Positions 1 to 5,656 of a stretch of DNA of 6,679 nucleotides are shown here, piece by piece. A model generated the notes under the pieces. That model saw only the letters and a program-made list of their open reading frames with translations, had not been told where the DNA came from and searched no databases. The stretch comes from Bacillota bacterium (GTDB lineage Bacteria; Bacillota; Bacilli; Bacillales; Cytobacillaceae), in the NCBI GenBank assembly GCA_023387295.1, contig JAEWIG010000025.1:1-6679 (forward strand), read 5' to 3'. The position numbers were made by a program, and so were the translations under genes. Positions within the stretch are counted from its first letter, which is position 1. The number at the start of each line of letters is the position of its first letter.

Positions 1-688
1 GTTTTAACTCATCTTCAACATTAGAGCGTTTCTTTTTGGATATTGCGGCTATTAAAAGTTGGAAATTTGATTCTATCATATAGTTATAAAATTCAAACAA
101 ATTAATATAACTAATATTATTTTTAGTATTTTCACTTTTATAAAAATACTTTAGCACGCGATGTAATCTCACATTTTTATTAAAGGTATATTTAAAAGAG
201 TAGTGTATGTCCATATGAACAAATAAGAAGATGGAGTAAGTAATCATTGCCATAATAGAACTAAATGTATACAGTATGGACATTTGATAATGACTATAAG
301 GGTATCCAATTAATAGGTTATCAGCTTCTTTAGGGAATTCTGTAATAGTTGTGATTGAAAAAAATAATGCAAGTACCTCAATAAAAATTATACATATAAA
401 CCACTGGATAATATTAGAGGTTTTTAAGTTTGAATAGGATGCATCTTTCTTTTCTTTATAAACAAATGTAAAAATAGCAATTGTCGCTGGAATTAAAAAT
501 ATTAATAATCTAATTGCATAATCGAGCATTAATTTATTAGGGTATAAATAGTAATTATTAAGTGATAAATAAAAAGAATCAGTATAAAACAGGATTAATG
601 AAATACCACAAATAAAAAAAGGGATAAATTTTATCCCGAATTTTAATACTATTATTTCTAAAGTATAGTAATTTCTTTTCGGTTCCAA
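1..688 (-). CDS. Membrane protein, partial, candidate effector of a Panacea pair
   Basis: The frame stays open for 229 codons from a TTG at 686-688 to the left edge, so the 3' end lies outside the window. I choose TTG because AGGTG sits 5 bases before it, overlapping the end of the upstream gene. The nearby ATG at 691-693 stops after 11 codons. The product begins MEPKRNYYTLEII. It has four hydrophobic stretches at about residues 18-35, 57-76, 95-115 and 135-158, then a charged, Tyr/Asn/Lys-rich soluble part from about 160 onward. Composition is very AT-rich, more so than uvrX or the transporter gene, which suggests acquired DNA. I recognise no family. Only 4 bases separate it from the DUF4065 gene, so the two are almost certainly co-translated. 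Panacea (DUF4065) antitoxins are known to pair with many toxins, some with membrane segments, so a membrane-acting toxin or abortive-infection effector is the inferred role. The open frame is certain; the function is inference. Confidence 0.75.
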   Translation of the reverse strand, partial: MEPKRNYYTLEIIVLKFGIKFIPFFICGISLILFYTDSFYLSLNNYYLYPNKLMLDYAIRLLIFLIPATIAIFTFVYKEKKDASYSNLKTSNIIQWFICIIFIEVLALFFSITTITEFPKEADNLLIGYPYSHYQMSILYTFSSIMAMITYSIFLFVHMDIHYSFKYTFNKNVRLHRVLKYFYKSENTKNNISYINLFEFYNYMIESNFQLLIAAISKKKRSNVEDELK

Positions 689-692
689 AACA

Positions 693-1160
693 TCACCTAC
701 TTATCACTAATAACTCTTGAGTGAAATTTTTTTTAAAATATTTTCCTATTGAGGTTATAGAAATCTCTTTGTTAGGACTAAAATACATTGCATTCAGCCA
801 AGGTGTTTCACTATGAGTCATGTCAACTAGTGTTCCAGCACTAATTTCACCATACTTAGTCCAGACAAGTCCTACTATTTTCATTTGATCATCATCTAAT
901 TCTAAATGAGACCAATCGACCTTAATTCGAATATCTAAATCACCATATATTTTAAATTGTTGATATATATCTCTAACTACAGGTCCGTATTTCCACGCTT
1001 CAATAGGTTCTTCAAATAATGGCTCTTCAGTAAATGCTAAGTGGTACCCTTGACAATAATATAGTAATTTCTGGAGTTTTAAATTCGAAATTTCTAATCT
1101 TCTTGGGTCATGTTCCTTTAAGAAAAGAAGAAAGTTAGCAACATCAATAGCTCTTGTCAT
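693..1160 (-). CDS. DUF4065 / Panacea-domain protein (candidate antitoxin, SocA/GepA-like)
   Basis: This is a 155-aa protein. The start is the ATG at 1158-1160, with GGGGG 6 bases upstream; a longer reading from a GTG at 1176-1178 would bury that site. Family hallmarks are visible: SNLKLQKLLYYCQGYHLAF (about 25-43), EPLFEEPIEAWKYGPVV (46-62), then LVDMTHSETPWLNA (111-124), the usual THxExPW segment. Length matches stand-alone DUF4065 proteins. The family includes Caulobacter SocA, a proteolytic adaptor-antitoxin, phage-associated GepA, and the Panacea antitoxin domain that neutralises unrelated toxins encoded beside it. Here the gene comes first and is followed after 4 bases by a membrane-protein gene, the order and spacing expected of an antitoxin-toxin operon. 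Family assignment is firm; the antitoxin role rests on context. Confidence 0.85.
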   Translation of the reverse strand: MTRAIDVANFLLFLKEHDPRRLEISNLKLQKLLYYCQGYHLAFTEEPLFEEPIEAWKYGPVVRDIYQQFKIYGDLDIRIKVDWSHLELDDDQMKIVGLVWTKYGEISAGTLVDMTHSETPWLNAMYFSPNKEISITSIGKYFKKNFTQELLVISR

Positions 1161-1184
1161 ATGGATCCCCCTTTCCACTTATTT

Positions 1185-1190
1185 ATTATA
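1185..1190 (-). promoter_or_regulatory. Possible -10 element for the DUF4065 operon
   Basis: A perfect TATAAT on the minus strand would start transcription about 18 bases before the ATG. No good -35 hexamer lies 16-18 bases upstream (GGAAAT at 17 bases), so the promoter is either weak or helped by the AT-rich dyad that begins right there. Confidence 0.35.
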
Positions 1191-1212
1191 TTCGACAAAA
1201 TGTATTTATTTC

Positions 1213-1252
1213 CTTTAACTATTTGGTTTTTTTAAAAAACAAACAGTTAAAG
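1213..1252. repeat. 40-bp imperfect inverted repeat
   Basis: The arms run 1213-1232 and 1233-1252 with no loop, and 17 of 20 positions pair. The outer 8 bp (CTTTAACT/AGTTAAAG) are perfect and the centre is a T/A run. No T-tract follows on the minus strand, so it is a poor terminator for uvrX. It lies immediately upstream of the putative -10 of the DUF4065 gene, where an operator or an UP-like element would be expected. Confidence 0.6.
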
Positions 1253-1380
1253 TATTACATTATTCTAATTTAAAAGCAATATTGAATACTCTCTTTTTAA
1301 TATTTCTCAGCGAAAAATATATGTTTCAAATTAATATCTAGTTTATTTCTACATTTTATTATTGGTATTTATATGGATGT

Positions 1381-2646
1381 CTATCCTTTATGTCCACCAA
1401 CAAGTTTGCTCCTGTGTAATGCCGTTCCTGCATTAGTGTAAGAAACAGCTCTTAAAAGAGATGAGCTCCCATGCTTATTCCTTATTTTATCCACTGTATA
1501 TCCGAGTTCACGTTTTTTCCATCCATCAATATCGAACAAATCCATTTGCATTTCATAGTCATCAACCAGTTTAGTAATGGACAATGTTACTGAACGAACT
1601 GTTTGGCCTCGATAATTCTCCTTCATTAGCTCAAGACATATATTGTATAAATCCATTGTAACGTTAGTAGGTCTTTCAACAGTTCTTGAGCGATGAAAAC
1701 CGCCTCCGATTTCATCCCTGCTATATCCAAGTCCGAAACTAATAGTTCTGCCAGCTTTACGCTTATTCCTTGCCCTTTTAGCAACATCTTCACACATTTC
1801 GAGGATAATTATCTTTATTTCATTTTCTTCTTTATAATCCCTCATTAATATTTGGCTTTTTCCAAAACTAACTTGCCCTTGTAATATAGGTGCGCCAATT
1901 TCAGATAGATCAACACCCCATGCATGATGGTAAAGTTGATTACCCATGACTCCGAATTTCTTTTCTAATAATTCGAGAGGATAATTAGCCAGATGACCAA
2001 CAGTAAAGATCCCCATATTATTTAATGTTTTTTCAGTTCTTCCTCCGATTCCCCACATTTCACTTAAAGGGGAAACCGGCCATAACTTATGAGGAATATC
2101 ATCATATGTCCATATGGCTATTCCATTAGGAACCTTTTTAGATTCGAGGTCTAATGCGAGTTTAGCTATAAGCATGTTTGGTCCAATCCCTACAGTACAG
2201 GGCAATCCAAAATCTTGCATAATATCTGCCTGAATCTTAACTGCAATTGTTTCAGCATCACCCCATATTTTTTCTAGACCTTTTACATTTAGAAATGACT
2301 CATCTACAGAGTATGTGTGTACTGCATTTGGTGGGACGTATCGATAAAACAATTTAGTAGTTTCAGTTGACACTTTAATAAATAGGCCCATTTTTGGATT
2401 AACAACTTTAATTCGAGGGTCGTTTGGTATTTCAAATAATCTAGAACCAGTCTTTATGCCGAATTCCTTTTTCAGTGCAGGAGAGGCAGCTAAAATAACA
2501 CTACCTTGACGTTCGGTGCTTCCAACTACAGCTAAATAACAAGTTAAAGGGTCCAACCCAAGCATCACGGCTGAAACACTTGCATAAAAAGACTTCATAT
2601 CAATGCATAAAATTTTTCGTTCCGGGAACTGGCTATAGTCAATCAT
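1381..2646 (-). CDS. uvrX: UvrX-like Y-family (error-prone) DNA polymerase
   Basis: A 421-aa Y-family polymerase of the UvrX/YqjW type, which carries out translesion synthesis during SOS-induced mutagenesis. The palm begins ILCIDMKSFYASV (12-24) with metal-binding Asp16. The second acidic pair is Asp115-Glu116 in YSVDESF (112-118), so all catalytic acids are present. A helix-hairpin-helix segment follows (MWGIGGRTEKTL, 197-208), then the little-finger domain. QMDLF at 367-371 is a textbook beta-clamp-binding pentapeptide. Length is typical and nothing is broken. The ATG lies 9 bases after the stop of the YolD-family gene. Its ribosome site GGAG overlaps that gene's last codons, 12 bases from the ATG, which suggests translational coupling. 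Both genes are driven by the LexA-controlled leftward promoter near 3009-3038. The gene is related to SPbeta uvrX and chromosomal yqjW; I cannot tell which is the true orthologue. Confidence 0.95.
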   Translation of the reverse strand: MIDYSQFPERKILCIDMKSFYASVSAVMLGLDPLTCYLAVVGSTERQGSVILAASPALKKEFGIKTGSRLFEIPNDPRIKVVNPKMGLFIKVSTETTKLFYRYVPPNAVHTYSVDESFLNVKGLEKIWGDAETIAVKIQADIMQDFGLPCTVGIGPNMLIAKLALDLESKKVPNGIAIWTYDDIPHKLWPVSPLSEMWGIGGRTEKTLNNMGIFTVGHLANYPLELLEKKFGVMGNQLYHHAWGVDLSEIGAPILQGQVSFGKSQILMRDYKEENEIKIIILEMCEDVAKRARNKRKAGRTISFGLGYSRDEIGGGFHRSRTVERPTNVTMDLYNICLELMKENYRGQTVRSVTLSITKLVDDYEMQMDLFDIDGWKKRELGYTVDKIRNKHGSSSLLRAVSYTNAGTALHRSKLVGGHKG

Positions 2647-2655
2647 GATGTTATT

Positions 2656-2985
2656 TCACTCCTGATGTACATTAATTAAGCTAGCTAAAGGTAAGTGGTG
2701 CAAATATCCTTTCTCATCTTGAATTATTAACTGACTTTTTAAGTGATTAATGAAATGAACAGTGCCTATAATTGTTTTAGTAAAGCCATTATGGAATATC
2801 TCAAAGCTCAGAGGATTATTAAATTCCATTGCTTCGCAAATAAGTAATTCAAATTCTTCAAGAGCCTGTTCATCCTGAATTGGTTTTTGAATCTTTTTTT
2901 CTTCAATTAAAGCTTCCTTAAGAGAATGTACATGCTCAGGTAACATCATAGCAGTCCATTTTATAGTACCTCGATCGCGGATCAT
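2656..2985 (-). CDS. yolD: YolD-family protein, partner of UvrX
   Basis: A 109-aa YolD-like protein. The family signature is clear: DRGTIKWTAMMLPEH (4-18), an acidic linker with DEQALEEFELLICEAMEF (38-55), and a C-terminal beta-rich half ending LPLASLINV (98-106). YolD-family genes usually precede Y-family polymerase genes in Bacillus SOS operons. The molecular role is not well established; an accessory or regulatory link to the polymerase is inferred from this pairing. The ATG has AAGGAG (2996-3001) at good spacing. The predicted transcript start is about 3002, so the 5' leader would be only about 17 bases, with the ribosome site at its very end. Confidence 0.9.
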   Translation of the reverse strand: MIRDRGTIKWTAMMLPEHVHSLKEALIEEKKIQKPIQDEQALEEFELLICEAMEFNNPLSFEIFHNGFTKTIIGTVHFINHLKSQLIIQDEKGYLHHLPLASLINVHQE

Positions 2986-3008
2986 TTGTGTTCATCTCCT
3001 TTTTATAT

Positions 3009-3038
3009 ATTATATGCGAACATGAGTTCTTTATTCAA
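3009..3038 (-). promoter_or_regulatory. SigA-type promoter of yolD-uvrX
   Basis: On the minus strand, a -35 TTGAAT (3033-3038) and a -10 TATAAT (3009-3014) are separated by 18 bases. The spacer contains the LexA box at 3017-3030. Confidence 0.75.
3017..3030. promoter_or_regulatory. LexA (DinR) box 1
   Basis: CGAACATGAGTTCT matches the Bacillus LexA operator CGAAC-N4-GTTCG at 9 of 10 defined positions. It lies inside the spacer of the leftward promoter, where bound LexA would block RNA polymerase. Confidence 0.8.
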
Positions 3039-3067
3039 TTGAATTCGAACAAAAGTTCGTGTATAAT
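3039..3067 (+). promoter_or_regulatory. SigA-type promoter of the WYL-like / short YolD-like genes
   Basis: A -35 TTGAAT (3039-3044) and a perfect -10 TATAAT (3062-3067) are 17 bases apart. The spacer contains the second LexA box. Its -35 abuts that of the divergent promoter, the two together forming the palindrome ATTCAATTGAAT (3033-3044). Confidence 0.85.
3046..3059. promoter_or_regulatory. LexA (DinR) box 2
   Basis: CGAACAAAAGTTCG is a perfect match to CGAAC-N4-GTTCG and fills most of the spacer of the rightward promoter, so repression by LexA and SOS induction are expected. Confidence 0.9.
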
Positions 3068-3089
3068 TATTGGTAAGGAGGTTCAAACG

Positions 3090-3308
3090 ATGAAAAGCAC
3101 ATTAAAGAGAGCTGTAGCTAGTGGAGAAGTATTAGAAATGATTTACCTGGATGACAAAGGGAACTTAAGCCAGCGAAGAATAAAGGTGTTATCATTAAAA
3201 GAGGAATCATTTAAAGCGTATTGCTTTAGCAAAAGGCAACAGCGTACTTTTAAAGTGAGTAACGTTTTATCGGTTGGGCCAGTACGAACAGCAAGGAAAG
3301 GGGCATAA
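3090..3308 (+). CDS. Stand-alone WYL-like domain protein, 72 aa
   Basis: The start is the ATG at 3090, preceded by AAGGAGG (3075-3081) at 8 bases. A longer frame from 2988 would run through the promoter and both LexA boxes and is rejected. The sequence shows a compact WYL-type pattern: LEMIYLDDKG (15-24), RRIKVLSLKEE (29-39), then AYCFSKRQQRTFKVSNVLSV (43-62), the usual aYCxxRxxxRxFxxxrI segment. There is no DNA-binding helix-turn-helix; almost the whole protein is the WYL-like fold. WYL domains in transcription factors bind ligands, including single-stranded DNA in Caulobacter DriD. A sensing or adaptor role in the SOS response is therefore possible but inferred. The stop is 2 bases before the next gene, and the pair shares the LexA-controlled promoter. 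Confidence 0.85.
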   Translation: MKSTLKRAVASGEVLEMIYLDDKGNLSQRRIKVLSLKEESFKAYCFSKRQQRTFKVSNVLSVGPVRTARKGA

Positions 3309-3310
3309 TT

Positions 3311-3547
3311 ATGGCTGTAAAGAAAAAACGACCAACAAGAGACGAGTTCGAACTTGAAGAGATTGGCAATTCTCTCGTTGAGGCTTATGATGAGAAATCA
3401 GAAGTAAAATTGAATGTTTGGGAAAAAGAGCAAGTCCAAGGAATGATTGTAAAGATGGATAGCCGTACAAAACTAATTCATGTTGAAAATGACGAAGAAA
3501 TTATAAGAGTTCCGTTTATGGATATAATGAAGGTTTCAATTTTATAA
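3311..3547 (+). CDS. Short YolD-like protein, 78 aa
   Basis: The product has a basic N-terminus (AVKKKRPTRDEFELEEIG, 2-19), then LVEAYDEKSEVKLNVW (22-37) and a beta-rich end, GMIVKMDSRTKLIHV (44-58) to VPFMDIMKV (67-75). It aligns by eye with the C-terminal half of the 109-aa YolD-family protein across the promoter (EAMEF...GTVHFINHL...LPLASLINV). I therefore call it a shortened YolD-family member lacking the RGTIKW-MLPEH N-terminal part. Its ribosome site (GGAAAGGGG) lies inside the end of the WYL-like gene, 2 bases upstream, so the two are translationally linked. A terminator follows after 3 bases. Function is unknown; SOS control is inferred from the promoter. Confidence 0.85.
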   Translation: MAVKKKRPTRDEFELEEIGNSLVEAYDEKSEVKLNVWEKEQVQGMIVKMDSRTKLIHVENDEEIIRVPFMDIMKVSIL

Positions 3548-3550
3548 AGT

Positions 3551-3582
3551 AAAGCTCATCTCATTTGAGAAGAGCTTTTTTA
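3551..3582 (+). terminator. Rho-independent terminator of the rightward SOS operon
   Basis: The stem AAAGCTC (3551-3557) pairs with GAGCTTT (3572-3578). An inner TCTCA/TGAGA stem is separated from it by one A-A mismatch, the loop is 2 bases, and a T-run follows. Confidence 0.85.
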
Positions 3583-3663
3583 ATTTCAAGTTTTTTAAAA
3601 TGGTTAGAAAAACTGTATAAATAACTATAACCAAAAGTGAGCTAGAAACGTGAAAAAATTAGT

Positions 3664-3684
3664 TTCGGCGACAGTTCGGCGACA
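3664..3684. repeat. 11-bp tandem repeat, two copies
   Basis: TTCGGCGACA occurs at 3664-3673 and 3675-3684, an 11-bp period. It is a GC-rich patch in AT-rich surroundings, about 70 bases beyond the 3' end of the tRNA gene and outside any recognised gene. Confidence 0.7.
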
Positions 3685-3715
3685 ACGAGTAAAATTATCT
3701 AGAGTTTTATCTAAT

Positions 3716-3748
3716 AAAAAGAAAAGAACCCTTGATATACAAGGGTTC
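3716..3748 (-). terminator. Terminator of the tRNA-Ala gene
   Basis: On the minus strand, GAACCCTTG (3740-3748) pairs perfectly with CAAGGGTTC (3726-3734) over a 5-base loop, followed by TTTTCTTTTT. Confidence 0.9.
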
Positions 3749-3754
3749 CGATTA

Positions 3755-3827
3755 TGGAGAATAGGGGGCTCGAACCCCTGACCTCTACGCTGCCAGCGTA
3801 GCGCTCTCCCAGCTGAGCTAATTCCCC
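3755..3827 (-). tRNA. tRNA-Ala (anticodon GGC)
   Basis: This is a 73-base cloverleaf. The acceptor stem GGGGAAT/ATTCTCC has one G-U pair. The D arm contains AGCTCAGCTGGGAGAGC, the anticodon stem CTACG/CGTAG encloses loop CTGGCAG (anticodon GGC), and the T arm is AGGGG-TTCGAGC-CCCCT with discriminator A. The terminal CCA is not encoded (TAA follows), so it must be added after transcription. The gene stands alone with its own promoter and terminator. The GGC anticodon decodes GCC and GCU alanine codons. Confidence 0.97.
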
Positions 3828-3833
3828 GATTGG

Positions 3834-3845
3834 TTGGTATACCAA
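3834..3845. repeat. 12-bp perfect palindrome at the tRNA transcription start
   Basis: TTGGTATACCAA lies between the -10 element and the 5' end of the tRNA-Ala, covering the predicted start of transcription. It could be an operator or simply fold within the pre-tRNA leader. Confidence 0.5.
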
Positions 3846-3847
3846 TG

Positions 3848-3876
3848 ATTATATCTACAAGACAGGGATTTTGCAA
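3848..3876 (-). promoter_or_regulatory. SigA-type promoter of tRNA-Ala
   Basis: On the minus strand, TTGCAA (3871-3876), a 17-base spacer and TATAAT (3848-3853) precede the tRNA 5' end by about 20 bases. Confidence 0.85.
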
Positions 3877-3913
3877 GAGGGAAAATCAGCATGACTAGAA
3901 AGTAGAATGGCAG

Positions 3914-4609
3914 CTATTGAGAGCTCTCAATCTCAACACTACGGATGCCGCTTAATTCGGAAATGCTATAGTAAATGTCGGTGATGCTCTTTTTATGATG
4001 AACAGTTACAGTTAGCTGAATGAGGTGTCTATTATTATCTAAATCCTTTATTCTTACACGTTTAACAGAGATTTTTAATTCTTTAATAGCTGTGAGAATG
4101 TCAGCCATGTTTTCCTTATCGCTAACCTTCAACTGGAGCATAACTTCTTTCTCTCTCAATTGCCGTGGACCAATTAACGCCATGAAGAAAGGTATTACTT
4201 CCACACTAATAATGAGGAGAGCCACTCCGGCCATCGCTTCGATATAAAATCCTGCTCCAACGGCAATGCCGATTCCGGCAGCACCCCAGATTAAAGCAGC
4301 TGTTGTTAGGCCTGAAATACTATCATTCCCTCTCCGTAAGATCACTCCAGCACCTAAAAATCCGATCCCTGAAACAATTTGCGCAGCTAAACGCAACGGA
4401 TCCATCGTAATATTAACGCCTTCTTTCGCAGGAAACATATAGGCGGATTCTATCGATACAATTGTTAATAGACAGCTAACAATTGAGATAACTAAGCTCG
4501 TCTTTAAACCAACGGGTTTTCTTTTTAATTCACGCTCTATACCGATCACTAGACCGAGTATGGCCGAAATCCCTAGCTTCATTAAAATTTCCATCTCGCT
4601 ATGAGTCAT
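3914..4609 (-). CDS. MgtC/SapB-family membrane protein
   Basis: A 231-aa inner-membrane protein of the MgtC/SapB family. Conserved family segments are visible: GLVIGIERELKRKPVGLKTS (19-38), QIVSGIGFLGAGVILRRG (77-94) and GLTTAALIWGAAG (100-112). About five hydrophobic helices occupy residues 8-145. A soluble C-terminal domain follows (about 150-231, VMLQLKV...ISVKRVRI...VEIESS), ACT-like as in the longer MgtC proteins. The ATG is preceded by AGAAGGGA. MgtC proteins are linked to growth at low magnesium and, in pathogens, to intracellular survival; B. subtilis SapB belongs to the same family. I see no sign here that the gene itself responds to magnesium. It runs divergently from the transporter gene, and the tRNA-Ala promoter begins 38 bases beyond its stop. 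Confidence 0.93.
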   Translation of the reverse strand: MTHSEMEILMKLGISAILGLVIGIERELKRKPVGLKTSLVISIVSCLLTIVSIESAYMFPAKEGVNITMDPLRLAAQIVSGIGFLGAGVILRRGNDSISGLTTAALIWGAAGIGIAVGAGFYIEAMAGVALLIISVEVIPFFMALIGPRQLREKEVMLQLKVSDKENMADILTAIKELKISVKRVRIKDLDNNRHLIQLTVTVHHKKSITDIYYSISELSGIRSVEIESSQ

Positions 4610-4675
4610 TTTATCCCTTCTTTTAAAAGTGACATTAGGATTTTTTTCTAGCAGAAAAAGTTTTCGAAAAACTGC

Positions 4676-4703
4676 TTACCAAAGTGGAAATATGAGATAT
4701 ACT
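4676..4703 (+). promoter_or_regulatory. Possible promoter of the EamA transporter gene
   Basis: TTACCA (4676-4681) and TATACT (4698-4703) are 16 bases apart. The -35 matches at four of six positions, so this is a weak candidate. Confidence 0.35.
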
Positions 4704-4713
4704 CTGAGATATA
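4693..4713. repeat. Direct repeat of TGAGATATA
   Basis: Two exact 9-bp copies at 4693-4701 and 4705-4713 lie 12 bases apart. The first covers the putative -10 of the transporter gene. Confidence 0.5.
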
Positions 4714-4740
4714 GAATTTAAGAACTAAGGAGAATCATAT

Positions 4741-5646
4741 ATGTCAGACACGAAAATAAATCCTTATGCACTACTCATCATCGGTGTTATATCGGTGTCC
4801 ACTTCTGCTATTCTTGTAAAAGTATCAACTGCTCCGTCTGGAGTTATTGCTTTTTATCGATTATTTTTCTCGGTTTTATTTATGCTGCCGATATTTTTAT
4901 TAAAATATGTTCCAGAGCTACGTCTTATTACAAGACGAGACTGGTTGTTCTCAATTATAGCAGGGGTTTTTCTTGCATTCCACTTTATCCTTTGGTTTGA
5001 ATCCTTAAACTACACATCTGTTGCAAGCTCTACCGTACTAGTTACCCTTCAACCGCTATTTGCATTCATTGGAACGTATATATTTTTCAAAGAAAAGTTC
5101 TCGTGGAAAGCAATTTTAAGCGGGATGACGGCTATTATCGGGAGCGTCATTATTAGCTGGGGTGACTTTCAAATTAGTGGCTCTGCCCTATATGGGGATA
5201 TACTGGCGTTAATTGCTTGTGCACTCATTACAGCGAATTTTATGTTTGGTCAGACAGTTAGACAAAGATTATCTTTAATTACGTACACATTTATTCTCTA
5301 TAGTATAAGCACGATAACGCTTTTCTTTTATGTGCTAATTAAACAAGAACCGCTTATTCCATATGGAACAAGTGATTGGATTTACTTTATCCTTCTAGCA
5401 CTTGTACCAACATTACTAGGCCATACATTATTTAATTGGTCATTAAAATATTTAAGCACATCAACGATTTCAATGGCAATTTTATTTGAGCCAGTAGGTG
5501 CAGCGGTATTAGCATATTTTCTTCTACAAGAAGCAATCACATGGACTCAAGCTCTTGGTGGAACTATCGTTATTGCCGGGGTGTCCTTATTCCTACTAGA
5601 TGAAAGAAGAATCCGTATGAAAAATAACAAGGCAATATCTCGATGA
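4741..5646 (+). CDS. EamA-domain DMT-superfamily transporter
   Basis: A 301-aa polytopic membrane protein with the usual length and about ten helices in two EamA repeats (about 10-140 and 150-287). Features of the family include FYRLFFSVLFMLP (38-50) and TVLVTLQPLFAFIGTYIFFKE (98-118) in the first repeat. The second has LLGHTLFNWSLKYLS (225-239) and the closing EPVGAAVLAYFLLQE (250-264). The end is basic and cytoplasmic (DERRIRMKNNK). AAGGAG (4727-4732) lies 8 bases before the ATG. Members export metabolites, often amino acids or related compounds, but the substrate cannot be read from the sequence. The stop is 10 bases before a broken acetyltransferase gene, with which it probably once formed an operon. 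Confidence 0.95.
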   Translation: MSDTKINPYALLIIGVISVSTSAILVKVSTAPSGVIAFYRLFFSVLFMLPIFLLKYVPELRLITRRDWLFSIIAGVFLAFHFILWFESLNYTSVASSTVLVTLQPLFAFIGTYIFFKEKFSWKAILSGMTAIIGSVIISWGDFQISGSALYGDILALIACALITANFMFGQTVRQRLSLITYTFILYSISTITLFFYVLIKQEPLIPYGTSDWIYFILLALVPTLLGHTLFNWSLKYLSTSTISMAILFEPVGAAVLAYFLLQEAITWTQALGGTIVIAGVSLFLLDERRIRMKNNKAISR

Positions 5647-5656
5647 TAGAGGATGA

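Noticed and set aside
1161..1178. GTG start six codons upstream for the DUF4065 gene
   Set aside because: The extra codons are the ribosome binding site of the ATG at 1158-1160, and family similarity begins at that ATG.
1299..1321. Hairpin between uvrX and the DUF4065 gene
   Set aside because: The stem is AT-rich with a 3-base loop and is followed by TAAAAA rather than a T-run, so it is not a credible terminator on the minus strand.
2988..3089. N-terminal extension of the WYL-like gene from an ATG at 2988
   Set aside because: It would cross both promoters and both LexA boxes; the ATG at 3090 has a strong ribosome site at ideal spacing.
3625..3876. 83-aa minus-strand frame over the tRNA
   Set aside because: It is a chance reading through tRNA-Ala, its promoter and its terminator.
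3916..3931. Perfect 16-bp palindrome ATTGAGAGCTCTCAAT
   Set aside because: It covers the last codons of the MgtC-family gene; it has no loop and no T-run, so I do not call it a terminator, and one palindrome alone gives no function.
4020..4247. 75-aa plus-strand frame
   Set aside because: It lies wholly antisense to the MgtC-family gene, which has clear family motifs.
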